DNA of 32,918 nucleotides from Klenkia terrae (GTDB lineage Bacteria; Actinomycetota; Actinomycetes; Mycobacteriales; Geodermatophilaceae), in NCBI RefSeq assembly GCF_900491935.1, contig NZ_UEXK01000004.1, forward strand, positions 636,358-669,275, in the 5' to 3' direction. Positions 24,736 through 32,918 of the stretch are shown here, one piece after another (position 1 is the first letter of the stretch; the number at the start of each line of letters is the position of its first letter). Position numbers and translations under genes: made by a program. The notes under the pieces were generated by a model that saw only the letters and a list, made by a program, of their open reading frames with translations, had not been told where the DNA came from and searched no databases.

Positions 24736-27700
24736 ATGACGTTGCACAAGCTGACTGCCGGGGACGGCTACACGTACCTGACGCGGCAGGTCGCAGCGTT
24801 CGATGCGACAGAGCGGGGTCACACGGGCCTGGGTGACTACTACTCCCAGCGGGGAGAGTCCCCGGGGCGGTGGGCGGGCAACGGCATCGCCGGGCTCAGT
24901 GGCGTGGGCGCCGGTCAGCCCGTCACCGAAGATCAAATGAAGGCGCTCTTCGGCGAGGGGCGGCATCCCAACGCAGTGCGGCTCGAGAGGGAGGCCCTGG
25001 CCCGGGGACAGGCACCGCAGAAGGCGCAGGCGGCAGGGGCTCTGGGGCGGGCCTTCTACGTCTTCGCTCCTCGAGCGGACGGGTTTCGAGCCCGCTGCGC
25101 AGAGGAGTTCGCCGCCTTCAACACCGCCCACGGGCAGCCCGCCACAGCCCCGGTCCCGGACGGCGACCGCGCGCGGATCCGCAGCGACCTTGCCCGGGCC
25201 ATGTTCGCCGAGACCCACGGCCGCGCGCCGCGTGATGCCCGCGAGCTGTCGGGGTTCGTCGCCCGCGTCTCACGGCCGGCGACGACGGCGGTGGCCGGCT
25301 ACGACCTCACCTTCTCCCCCGTCAAGTCGGTGTCGGCGTTGTGGGCGCTGGCACCGAGGGAGATGGCTGAGCAAATCGAGGCAGCCCACGCCGCCGCGGT
25401 CGCCGACGCACTGGCCTGGCTGGAGGAGAACGCGTGCTTCACCCGGCTAGGCACCGACGGGGTGCGACAGGTGGAGACCACAGGGCTGATCGCTGCGGTG
25501 TTCACCCACCGCGACTCCCGCGCCGGCGATCCCGATCTGCACAGCCACGTGGCGGTGAGCAACAAGGTGCAAAGCCGCGACGGGCACTGGCGGGCGCTGG
25601 ACGGGCGGGTGCTGCACAAGGCAGCCGTCGCCGCCTCCGAGCGCTACGACACCCGACTGGAGGCACACCTGGTCACCCGCCTGGGTGTTCGGTTCGCCGA
25701 CCGGCCTGGCCCCGCTCCAGGACGGCGGACGGTGCGAGAGATCGCCGGCATGGACCAGGGACTCCTGACTGCGTGGTCGTCGCGGCGCCGGGATATCGAC
25801 GCCCGCCGCGCTGTGCTGGCCGGCGACTTCCAGCGCGACCACGGTCGGCCGCCGACGGCGGTGGAGGCGATCGCACTGGCGCAGCAGGCGACGTTGGAGA
25901 CCCGCGGCCCCAAGCACGAGCCGCGCTCCTTGGCCGAGCAGCGGGCCACCTGGCGGCGGGAGGCCGCCGCCGTCCTCGGCGGCCCCGACCGCATCACCCG
26001 GATGTTCGGCCGCGTACTGGGAGCTCGAGAGTCCCCACGCCCACAGGCCACCGAGGCCTGGGTCCGGGCGGCCGCCGTCCGGGTGCTGGACACCGTCTCG
26101 GAAGCGCGGGCCACCTGGCAGGTCTGGCACGTACGCGCAGAGGCGGAGCGGGTGGTGCGGGCCGCCGCCCTGGCACCGGAGGACGTGGACGTGGCGGTCA
26201 CCCGGGTCACGGAGGGGGTGCTCTCCCTCGCTCTTTCCGTTCCGCTTGGTGAGTCGGATCCGGTAGTCGAGCCGGCGGAGCTGCGCCGCTCGGACGGGGC
26301 CAGCGTCTATACCGTCGCCGGATCCCGGCTCTACACCAGCCGGGCGGTGCTTGACGCCGAGGCGCTGCTGCTGGCGGCCGCGGGGCGCGGTGAGGGACGC
26401 CGCGCCGATCCGGCCACGGTGGAGCTGGCGCTGCTTGAGTCGACGGCCAACGGCGCGGAGCTCAATCCCGGCCAGGCGCAGCTGGTCCGTGAGCTGGCCT
26501 GCAGCGGTGCCCGAATGCAGCTGGCCCTCGCCCCGGCCGGCGCTGGTAAGACGACCGCGCTGGCCACCCTGGCCCGCACCTGGACCGCCGACGGCGGGAC
26601 GGTGCTCGGGTTAGCGCCCTCCGCCGTGGCCACCGCCGGGCTGCGGGCTTGTCTTGGTGCACCTTGCGAGACGCTTACCAAGCTCGTCTGGTGCCTCGAG
26701 GCCGGACAAGCACCCGACTGGGTGGCCGGCATCGGGCCGACGACGCTGGTGGTCCTCGACGAAGCCGGCATGGCCGGCACTGTCGAGCTGGCCCGCGCGG
26801 CCGAGTACGTCTTGGGGCGGGGCGGATCGGTGCGCCTGGTCGGCGATCACCAGCAGCTGACCTCGGTTGCCGCCGGCGGCCTGCTGGCCGAGATCGCCGC
26901 CACCCATGGCGCGGTCACCCTCACCCAGTTGGTGCGCTTCGATGACCCGGCGGAGGCCGCGGCGACCGTCGCCGTCCGGGAGGGCGACACCCTCGGGCTG
27001 GGCTTCTATCTCGACTCCGGCCGGGTCCACGTCGGGGACCGGTCCACCTGCGCCGAGCAGGCCTACGCCGCCTGGGCCGCCGACCGCGACCGCGGTGTGG
27101 ACGCGCTGCTGCTGGCCGCGACCCGGGAGCTGGTCGCGCAGCTGAACCAGCGGGCGCGGGCTGACCGGCTGACCCGCGCCGCCTCCTCGCCGGGTGCGGA
27201 GGTCGAGCTGGCAGACGGCACCCGGGTCGGCGCTGGGGACCCCATCATCACCCGCACCAACAACCGGCATTTGCCGATCACTGCCACCGAGTGGGTGAAG
27301 AACGGTGACCGGTTCGCCGTCCGGGCCGTCGGCGGCGACGGCTCCCTCGACGTCGTGCACACGGACACCGGACGGCGGATCAGCCTGCCGGCGGGCTACG
27401 TCGCCGAGCACGTGCAGCTCGGCTACGCGACTACGGTGCACGGCGCCCAGGGCGTCACCGCCGAGGTCTGCCACACCGTTCTCGGCGGCACCGAGTCCCG
27501 GCAGCTGCTCTATGTGGCGCTGTCCCGGGGGCGCGCCGCGAACCACCTATACCTGGCCACCATCGGCGACGGTGATCCGCACAGCATCGTCACCCCCGCC
27601 GCCGTGTCCCCGCCCACGGCCACCGACCTGCTGGTCGGCATGCTCGCCCGCGACGGCGCCCAGACCTCCGCGGCCGGCGCCCGCCGGGCACTGGCTGACC

Positions 27701-30168
27701 CGGCCGAGCTGCTGCACGAGGCCGCCACCCGGTACGCCGACGCGCTACACGTCGCCGCCGACCACCGCCTGGGTGCCGTGACTGCAGAAGAACTGGAGAA
27801 CGCCGCCGAGCGCCTGCACGCCGGGTTGACCGCCGCGCCGGCGTGGCCGACGCTGCGCGGACACCTGGCGCTGCTCGCACTCAAAGGCTGCGACCCTGCC
27901 GCCGTACTGAGGACGACGGTCGAAGCGCGGGAACTGGAGACGGCGACCGACCCCGCTGCCGTCCTCGATCACCGGCTGCCCGTGTCGGGTCCGGCAGGTC
28001 CGCTGCGGTGGCTATCCGGGATACCGGCGGCACTGGTCGACGATCCGCGTTGGGGGCCCTATCTGACCGCCCGCGCCAATCACGTCATCGCCTGCGCGGC
28101 ACGGGTCGGAGAGAACAGCGCCGGCATGACCGCGGCCACCGCGCCCACCTGGGCGAGACCGCTGCTGGGCCCGGATCACGGGTCGCTGCGTGCGGACCTC
28201 GCCGTCTGGCGCGCCGCGCTCAGTGTTCCCGACAGCGACCGGCGCCCCACCGGACCGCCCCGGCGGCAGGCTGCGGAACGCCAATCTCAGACACGCCTGG
28301 ACGAGGCCGTAACCGCTACCGGCCCCACCCGGGACAGCTCCGTGTGGTCCGCCCTCGCCGACGGCATCGCCCCCCGCATCCGCCGCGACGAGCACTGGCC
28401 GGCACTCCGCGACCGGCTGGCCGCCGCCGACCGTGCCGGTCTAGATGCCGCCGGCATGCTCGCCGCCGTTGCTGCACAACGTCCCCTGCCCGACGACCTG
28501 CCCGCCGCGGCCCTGTGGTGGCGGATGGCACCCCACGTCGCCCCGGCCAGCGTTCCCGCTGGGCCGGGCACGGCCGGACCGCGCCCCGACTGGTGCACCA
28601 CCCTGCTGGACCTGCTCCCAGACCAGCAGGCCCAAGGTGTGCTGGCCGACCCGGCGTGGCCGGCGCTGGTCACCGCGGTCACCACCGGCACCCGCAACGG
28701 ATGGCGTCCCGCCGACCTGCTCACCGCCGCACTCACCGGCCTGCCGCCCGCAGTGACCGACGACGCGGTTGGGCTGGCCGAGGCGCTGGTCTTCCAGATC
28801 GCCGCCCTCACCGACCCGGCCCCCGTGCACGCACCCAAGACCGCCACCACTGACCCGGCGGACGGGCTGCCCTGCGACGAGGACGCGCCATTCGACCCCA
28901 ACTACGACACCCCTCCGCCGGCGTGGCCGCCGCGGTATCGCACGCCGGACCCCTTCACCGTCACCGGCGGGGTCGATGTCGCCGACGACGCCGACTACCT
29001 CCTCGAGCAACACTTCTGGGCCACCGCCATCGTTGGCCGCGACCGGCTCATCGAGCTCAACGCCCAGGCCGCCGCCTTCTCCAGCGACCACTACCGCCAC
29101 TCCTGGGCAGCGGGCTACCTGCACGACCGGCTGGGCACCGACCTCACCGCCGATCCCCGGTTCACCGCGGGCTACGCCCCCGCCGGCTGGACCGCGCTCG
29201 TCGACCACCTGCGCGGCCTCGGCGCCAGCGACCAAGAGCTGCTCGCCGCAGGCCTCGCCCTCCGCGCTCGCACCGGAGCGCTGATCGATCGGTTTCGCGA
29301 CCGGCTCACCTTCCCCATCTTTAGCCGCGACGGCGTCATCGTCGGCTTCGTCGCCCGCCGCAACCCCACCGCACCCGACGACGGACGCGCCGGACCCAAG
29401 TACCTCAACACCCCGGGCACCGACCTGTACCGCAAGGGCGAGCACCTGTTCGGGCTCCATGAGAGCCGAGCTGCGCTGGCCGCGGGAGCCACCCCGGCTC
29501 TCGTCGAGGGACCGCTGGACGCCATCGCCCTCACTCTGGCCGGTGGCGAACAGACCGTCGGCGTCGCCGCCCTCGGGACCGCCCTGACCGACCGACAAGC
29601 AGACCTCCTCGGCCCCTACATACGCCTCCACGGCCCCGGCATTCTCGTGGCCACCGACGACGACACCGCCGGACAGCAGGCCGCAGAGCGCATCTTCTGG
29701 CAGCTCTCCACCCGTGGGGACGACCCGCGCCGACTCGCCCTGTTCGACGGGCTCGATCCCGCCGACCTCTTCCACCGCGAGGGGGCCACCGCGCTACGGA
29801 GGGCCATCGACGCCTCGAGCAGCCTCGCCGACAACCTTCTCGACGCCCGCCTTACCGCCGCGCTCTCCGACAGGAGCCCCGCAGCTCTCCGCGCAGCACT
29901 GCACGACGTCAGCGCCACCATCGTCGCCCTGCCACCCAGCCGGTGGCTGGCACACATCGACCGGGTCACCGAGGCTCTCGGCGTGCCGCCTGGCACCGTC
30001 CACAAGGCCGTGCTCGACACCGAACCGATCACCTCGGCGCCTCGCAGGACCCCGACTGGTCCACACCGGGCGCACCGCTCAACGCCCCCATACGCGGATC
30101 CTCAGCGGCCGGGTCAGACGGGACGGCCGTCCCACAGCACGCCACCTGAGCTGCACCAACCCCGGTAG
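24736..30168 (+). CDS. MobF relaxase - RecD-like helicase - DnaG-like primase fusion
   Basis: A protein of about 1810 aa. The N-terminal TrwC/TraI relaxase (about 1-330) has Tyr residues Y12, Y14 and Y35-Y36 and the metal triad H258, H269-x-H271 (THRDSRAGDPDLHSHV). The helicase has APAGAGKTT (K605), VVLDEAGM (D675-E676), GDHQQL, and a motif VI region with LGYATTVHGAQGVT and YVALSRG. After a Pro/Ala-rich middle, residues about 1410-1700 carry a primase core. This includes DRFRDRLTFPIFSRDGVIVG, PKYLNTPGTDLYRKGEHLFG, Toprim VEGPLDAIAL (E1591) and VATDDDTAGQQAAER. No zinc ribbon precedes it. The protein should nick oriT, unwind the strand and prime the complement in the recipient. The ATG at 24736 gives the standard MTLHKLTAG start. 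The next 30 upstream codons look non-coding. Confidence 0.88.
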   Translation: MTLHKLTAGDGYTYLTRQVAAFDATERGHTGLGDYYSQRGESPGRWAGNGIAGLSGVGAGQPVTEDQMKALFGEGRHPNAVRLEREALARGQAPQKAQAAGALGRAFYVFAPRADGFRARCAEEFAAFNTAHGQPATAPVPDGDRARIRSDLARAMFAETHGRAPRDARELSGFVARVSRPATTAVAGYDLTFSPVKSVSALWALAPREMAEQIEAAHAAAVADALAWLEENACFTRLGTDGVRQVETTGLIAAVFTHRDSRAGDPDLHSHVAVSNKVQSRDGHWRALDGRVLHKAAVAASERYDTRLEAHLVTRLGVRFADRPGPAPGRRTVREIAGMDQGLLTAWSSRRRDIDARRAVLAGDFQRDHGRPPTAVEAIALAQQATLETRGPKHEPRSLAEQRATWRREAAAVLGGPDRITRMFGRVLGARESPRPQATEAWVRAAAVRVLDTVSEARATWQVWHVRAEAERVVRAAALAPEDVDVAVTRVTEGVLSLALSVPLGESDPVVEPAELRRSDGASVYTVAGSRLYTSRAVLDAEALLLAAAGRGEGRRADPATVELALLESTANGAELNPGQAQLVRELACSGARMQLALAPAGAGKTTALATLARTWTADGGTVLGLAPSAVATAGLRACLGAPCETLTKLVWCLEAGQAPDWVAGIGPTTLVVLDEAGMAGTVELARAAEYVLGRGGSVRLVGDHQQLTSVAAGGLLAEIAATHGAVTLTQLVRFDDPAEAAATVAVREGDTLGLGFYLDSGRVHVGDRSTCAEQAYAAWAADRDRGVDALLLAATRELVAQLNQRARADRLTRAASSPGAEVELADGTRVGAGDPIITRTNNRHLPITATEWVKNGDRFAVRAVGGDGSLDVVHTDTGRRISLPAGYVAEHVQLGYATTVHGAQGVTAEVCHTVLGGTESRQLLYVALSRGRAANHLYLATIGDGDPHSIVTPAAVSPPTATDLLVGMLARDGAQTSAAGARRALADPAELLHEAATRYADALHVAADHRLGAVTAEELENAAERLHAGLTAAPAWPTLRGHLALLALKGCDPAAVLRTTVEARELETATDPAAVLDHRLPVSGPAGPLRWLSGIPAALVDDPRWGPYLTARANHVIACAARVGENSAGMTAATAPTWARPLLGPDHGSLRADLAVWRAALSVPDSDRRPTGPPRRQAAERQSQTRLDEAVTATGPTRDSSVWSALADGIAPRIRRDEHWPALRDRLAAADRAGLDAAGMLAAVAAQRPLPDDLPAAALWWRMAPHVAPASVPAGPGTAGPRPDWCTTLLDLLPDQQAQGVLADPAWPALVTAVTTGTRNGWRPADLLTAALTGLPPAVTDDAVGLAEALVFQIAALTDPAPVHAPKTATTDPADGLPCDEDAPFDPNYDTPPPAWPPRYRTPDPFTVTGGVDVADDADYLLEQHFWATAIVGRDRLIELNAQAAAFSSDHYRHSWAAGYLHDRLGTDLTADPRFTAGYAPAGWTALVDHLRGLGASDQELLAAGLALRARTGALIDRFRDRLTFPIFSRDGVIVGFVARRNPTAPDDGRAGPKYLNTPGTDLYRKGEHLFGLHESRAALAAGATPALVEGPLDAIALTLAGGEQTVGVAALGTALTDRQADLLGPYIRLHGPGILVATDDDTAGQQAAERIFWQLSTRGDDPRRLALFDGLDPADLFHREGATALRRAIDASSSLADNLLDARLTAALSDRSPAALRAALHDVSATIVALPPSRWLAHIDRVTEALGVPPGTVHKAVLDTEPITSAPRRTPTGPHRAHRSTPPYADPQRPGQTGRPSHSTPPELHQPR

Positions 30169-30309
30169 AGGTTCGGCTTCCGGGACGCGTTCACTCCCGG
30201 CAGCCGGGAGGACGCGCCACGGTCTGGGTCCCATCACTGTCGGGTGACAGTCCTGCGCCGCATGCCGCTTGTCCAGCGCTCGGTCATACCTCCCTGACAA
30301 GATGCGCTC

Positions 30310-31002
30310 ATGAACCGAGTCGCCCGGCTGGTGGACCGCCCGGTGTACTCGATGGCCCAGGTCGATCGCATCCTCGGTCTTCATGGCGGGACAGCCCGCC
30401 GGTGGATCGACGGCTACAACCGCGGAGCCAAGTCGTATCCGCCGGTCATCAGGCAGGAGCGGACCAACGAGGACACCGCCACGTGGGGCGAGTTTGTAGA
30501 GACTCGGTTGCTCGCGGAGTTCCGTGACGCCGGGGTGCCGATGATCCGGATGCGGCCAGCGGTGGAACGCCTGCGCCGAGAGCTCGAAACGCCGTATCCG
30601 CTGGCCTCAGCGCGGACCTGGCTGTACGCGGAGGGTCAGGAACTGGTCCGAGCGGTGCAAGACGAGGTCGGCCTCGACAGCGCGTTGCAGCTCGTCGTGG
30701 TGAGGAGCAACCAGCGTCTTCTCTGGTCTCAGCATGCCGAGTCGTTCCGGGGGTCGCTCGAGTGGACAGACGGCGATGTTCCTGAGCCCCGACTACTGCA
30801 TCCCATGCCGGACATCGCTGAGGTACAGGTCGATCCGCTTCGCGGCTACGGGGAGCCAGTTGTTCGCAACGTCCCTACTGAGGTCATCGCAGAGCTGATC
30901 CGTGCGGGAGAAACGCCTGACTCTGTGGCAGACATGTACGAGCTGAATCGCTCGCTCGTCGACGCCGCGGTCCGGTACGAGCTGAAGCGCGCGGCCGCCT
31001 GA
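30310..31002 (+). CDS. VapB45-like antitoxin (HTH + DUF433)
   Basis: A 230-aa protein. The N-terminus is a MerR-like HTH (VYSMAQVDRILGLHGGTARRWIDGY, about residues 12-36). A middle helical domain follows (EFVETRLLAEFRDAGVPMIRMRPAVERL). The C-terminus is DUF433 (EVIAELIRAGETPDSVADMYELNRSLVDAAVRYEL, about 190-225). Size, domain order and partner match M. tuberculosis VapB45 (Rv2018). It lies six bases before the PIN-like toxin gene, and as in other such systems it should repress their promoter and neutralise the toxin. No strong ribosome site precedes the ATG at 30310. Confidence 0.8.
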   Translation: MNRVARLVDRPVYSMAQVDRILGLHGGTARRWIDGYNRGAKSYPPVIRQERTNEDTATWGEFVETRLLAEFRDAGVPMIRMRPAVERLRRELETPYPLASARTWLYAEGQELVRAVQDEVGLDSALQLVVVRSNQRLLWSQHAESFRGSLEWTDGDVPEPRLLHPMPDIAEVQVDPLRGYGEPVVRNVPTEVIAELIRAGETPDSVADMYELNRSLVDAAVRYELKRAAA

Positions 31003-31008
31003 CGTCTC

Positions 31009-31422
31009 GTGGTGGCCGATCGCGAACGTCTGCGCTTCTACGTGGACGAGAGCGCGCTCGGGCTCGGCAAGGCTCTCACCGCCGCGCGCTTTGACACCGT
31101 TCATGTCGGCCATCCACTGATCCCCGAATGCCCATACGGCACGCTGGACCCCGACTGGATGCCAGCTGTGGCGGCGCGAGGCCTCATCGCCATTGGCCGG
31201 GACAGGCGAATGCGTACCCGGCCGGCCGAAGTGCACTTGATCCGGGAGTCGGGCCTGCGTGTCTTCCGGATCGGCGGCAAGCGGGATGAAACGACGTGGG
31301 GTTGGCTGACGTGGATGGTTCGCCGGTGGGACGACATCGAGGAGATCGTTGACACCAGGGGCCCAGGGCCATGGTGGTACGTCATCACCGAACGGTCAGT
31401 AAGGGAGTTGCCTTTGGCTTGA
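31009..31422 (+). CDS. VapC45-like PIN-domain toxin
   Basis: A 137-aa protein of the PIN-like family paired with DUF433 antitoxins. Candidate metal-binding acids are D13 (FYVDES), D49 (LDPDW) and D65 (IGRDRRMRTRP). A VHLIRESGLRVFRI strand-helix block and an aromatic C-terminal half (WGWLTWMVRRWDD, PWWYVIT) follow. It resembles M. tuberculosis VapC45 (Rv2019, 138 aa). The start may be GTG 31009 or GTG 31012. There is no ribosome site, so it likely depends on translation of the antitoxin gene six bases upstream. It is a probable RNase toxin stabilising the mobile element. Confidence 0.8.
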   Translation: MVADRERLRFYVDESALGLGKALTAARFDTVHVGHPLIPECPYGTLDPDWMPAVAARGLIAIGRDRRMRTRPAEVHLIRESGLRVFRIGGKRDETTWGWLTWMVRRWDDIEEIVDTRGPGPWWYVITERSVRELPLA

Positions 31423-31425
31423 GAA

Positions 31426-31444
31426 GCCCCCGCCGAATGGGGGC
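31426..31444 (+). terminator. Hairpin after the toxin gene
   Basis: GCCCCC and GGGGGC pair around a 7-nt loop three bases past the toxin stop codon. No T-tract follows. It probably ends the toxin-antitoxin transcript. Confidence 0.5.
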
Positions 31445-31504
31445 AACCGTCATGTCGGTACCCGGCTGCATAGTCAGGGCACCCCGAGTAAGTACGGAGT
31501 ACCG

Positions 31505-32338
31505 ATGCCGGATCGCTTGTGGCTCGACGTGCCGTACGCCGAGAAGGACGCTGCCAAGGCAGCCGGTGCCCGATGGGATCCCGACGTTCGCCGCTGGTAT
31601 GCGCCTCAGGTGGCACTGCTCCCGAAGCTCGCGCGCTGGGAATCACGGATACCCGAGCTCTTGCCCGGGGAGGACCGCAGCTTCGGCCAAGGTCTGTTTG
31701 TCGACCTGGTGCCGTCGACTTGCTGGTTCACCAACGTCCGCAGTTGCGTCGACGAAGGCCAGTGGGACGCGCTCCGGTCCATGGTCTACCGCCGGGCCGG
31801 GCACCGCTGCGAGGCCTGCGGCGCTCCACGCGGCACTGACCGTCAGCGACTGGAAGCCCACGAGCGCTGGCAGTACGACGAGAGCACCTACACGCAGACG
31901 CTGCGGCGCCTGATCGCCCTGTGTTGGTCCTGCCATCGGGCGACGCATTTTGGCTTCGCCGAGGTCACCGGCACCTCCGCCGAAGCGACCGCCCACCTTC
32001 GGGCGGTCAACGGCTGGTCACCCGGCGAAGCTGACGCCCACATCGACCGCGCCTTCGCACTCTGGGAGAAGCGGTCGACCCATGAGTGGCGGCTCGACCT
32101 GGGCATCCTCACGAACGCCGGCATCAGGGTGGTCGAGCCCCCCGATCCCGGGCGTCGGACTGAGGAGAGCGCGACGCGCCTGGCAATCAAGATGCCGCTC
32201 CTGCCCACGTCGATACAGGGGGAACACGGCAGCCATACCGCCGCGGAGTACCGATGCGACGACGAAGGCCCCTCCGCACCCGAACCGCCCCGCAGAAAGC
32301 TGTGGGCGCGTATTCGCGGAGCTCTCACTAGTCAGTAG
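31505..32338 (+). CDS. DUF5710 protein with HNH-like zinc domain
   Basis: A 277-aa protein starting with ATG at 31505, six bases after GGAG. Residues 5-33 are a DUF5710 motif (LWLDVPYAEKDAAKAAGARW, then RRWYAP), a short module common in conjugative-element and topoisomerase/primase-like proteins. Residues 100-150 form a treble-clef-like zinc site: C102-x2-C105, A118-H119-E120, C140-x2-C143-H144 and H148. This resembles HNH nucleases such as the CxxC...AHE...CxxCH class. The C-terminal about 110 residues are polar and end in a basic segment (PPRRKLWARIRGAL). It may be a nuclease or single-strand-DNA-handling protein of the element. Catalysis is not proven. It overlaps the convergent 32332 gene by seven bases. 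Confidence 0.7.
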   Translation: MPDRLWLDVPYAEKDAAKAAGARWDPDVRRWYAPQVALLPKLARWESRIPELLPGEDRSFGQGLFVDLVPSTCWFTNVRSCVDEGQWDALRSMVYRRAGHRCEACGAPRGTDRQRLEAHERWQYDESTYTQTLRRLIALCWSCHRATHFGFAEVTGTSAEATAHLRAVNGWSPGEADAHIDRAFALWEKRSTHEWRLDLGILTNAGIRVVEPPDPGRRTEESATRLAIKMPLLPTSIQGEHGSHTAAEYRCDDEGPSAPEPPRRKLWARIRGALTSQ

Positions 32339-32766
32339 CGGCCAGGGCCGCCTGCGCCCGGCGCCGGGGTGTTGATCCCTTGCGCACAGCGGGCTCGTGC
32401 GACTGCCTTGGCCACGTCGTCGGCGTGGCTGAGCAGTCGCTCGCCCGGGCCGGGCGCTCGAGCGCGCTGCGCGTAGAGCCCGGCGAGGTGGCGCTGGCTC
32501 GTAGGTGCGGCGGGTGCAGCACGGTTCACGGCGTCGGCCAGGCTGCTCGACAGCGCGGTGGCCGAGGCGACCGCGCGACCGAGGCGGTCAAGGTCGGCGC
32601 CGCGGGCCTGTACGCGGCGGCCGGCGATGACGTCCCGCACCCGGTCGTCGGGCATGTTGTCCATGCGGGGCAGGTCGCGGGCGGCGGCGTAGAGCTGACC
32701 GGTGCGTGACCAACGGTCGACGGCCGCGGCGAGTCGGTCGGCGAGGACGGGAAGCTGGTTGGTCAC
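32332..32766 (-). CDS. Hypothetical 144-aa helical protein
   Basis: I recognise no family. The GTG at 32766 gives TNQLPVLADRLAAAVDRWSR, then LYAAARDLPRMDNMPDDRVRDVIAGRRV, an Ala-rich helical middle (RLGRAVASATALSSSLADAV) and a basic C-terminal half (LAGLYAQRARAP). Third positions are strongly G/C in this frame. No membrane segment or cysteine cluster is present. No clear ribosome site precedes the GTG, and only 33 bp separate it from the transposase stop, so the promoter or true 5' end may have been removed by the insertion sequence. It is likely a cargo or transfer-associated gene of the element. Confidence 0.55.
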   Translation of the reverse strand: MTNQLPVLADRLAAAVDRWSRTGQLYAAARDLPRMDNMPDDRVRDVIAGRRVQARGADLDRLGRAVASATALSSSLADAVNRAAPAAPTSQRHLAGLYAQRARAPGPGERLLSHADDVAKAVARARCAQGINTPAPGAGGPGRY

Positions 32767-32799
32767 CTGCTGGACCGTGCGGGTCGCTCCTATGGTTCG

Positions 32800-32918
32800 T
32801 CAAGCCGCAGCCGGTGCTGATTCCAGGCGTCGGAAGAGTTCTCGGGCGATGTAGCGCTTGAGGCAGCGTTTGATCTCCCGGTCGGTCTTGCCTTGGGCTC
32901 GGCGGCGGTCGGCGTAGG
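32800..32918 (-). CDS. C-terminus of a probable IS110-family transposase (cut by window edge)
   Basis: The minus strand reads YADRRRAQGKTDREIKRC, then LKRYIARELFRRLESAPAAA and a TGA at 32800-32802. The pattern Y-x-R-R-x-x-x-G-K-T-x-x-E-I-x-R-C-L-K-R-Y-I-A-R-E is one I associate with the end of actinobacterial IS110-family transposases. These are DEDD-type enzymes, and relatives have recently been shown to be guided by a bridge RNA. Only 39 codons are visible, so other transposase families cannot be excluded. It marks an insertion sequence entering the window from the right. Confidence 0.55.
   Translation of the reverse strand, partial: YADRRRAQGKTDREIKRCLKRYIARELFRRLESAPAAA

Noticed and set aside
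12615-32918. Second copy of the tRNA-Gly 3' end as an attachment site
   Set aside because: No repeat of the T-arm/acceptor sequence was seen by eye in the rest of the window.

Overview
The window is high-GC DNA with very GC-rich third codon positions, many GTG starts and several probable leaderless promoters. It carries the actinobacterial set tig-clpP1-clpP2-clpX plus valS, folC and DUF4233. It therefore comes from an actinomycete chromosome. The style suggests Geodermatophilaceae or a relative, but that is an impression and not a proof.

Bases 1-12614 are core chromosome. A lipoprotein gene runs off the left edge. Next comes a small HTH regulator coupled to a free-standing Clp N-domain protein, whose promoter is built into two perfect 16-bp palindromes. 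A multi-TM membrane protein and a membrane-anchored LuxR-type regulator follow, divergently arranged. Then come DUF4233-folC (minus), valS (plus), two strong hairpins, and on the minus strand clpX, clpP2, clpP1 with a ClgR-like box, and trigger factor with a histone-H1-like tail. tRNA-Pro(TGG) and tRNA-Gly(TCC) close this part.

From the 3' end of tRNA-Gly onward the content is accessory. On the minus strand lies a single-chain Type ISP restriction-modification enzyme (about 1594 aa). Upstream of it, with the same orientation, is a compact ubiquitin-like conjugation operon: a 54-aa basic protein, a 49-aa Pro/His-rich protein with in-frame 9-bp tandem repeats, an E2-E1 fusion (610 aa) and a JAB/JAMM peptidase (173 aa). 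The E2-E1/JAB pair looks like CBASS Cap2/Cap3, but no CD-NTase or effector is present. Two tiny proteins occupy the place of the modifier or substrate. A divergent XRE regulator and an ImmA/IrrE-type metallopeptidase share its promoter region and probably control it.

Further right are an unrecognised 454-aa protein with a D-x14-QxK nuclease-like core, in an AT-richer stretch flanked by two near-identical 25-bp repeats, and a giant MobF relaxase-helicase-DnaG-like primase fusion. After these come a VapB45/VapC45-like toxin-antitoxin pair, a DUF5710-HNH-like protein, an unknown 144-aa protein, and the C-terminus of a probable IS110-family transposase at the right edge. The accessory part reads as a mobilisable or integrative element carrying a defence island. 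Its integrase and second attachment site are not visible, so the tRNA-Gly insertion is an inference.
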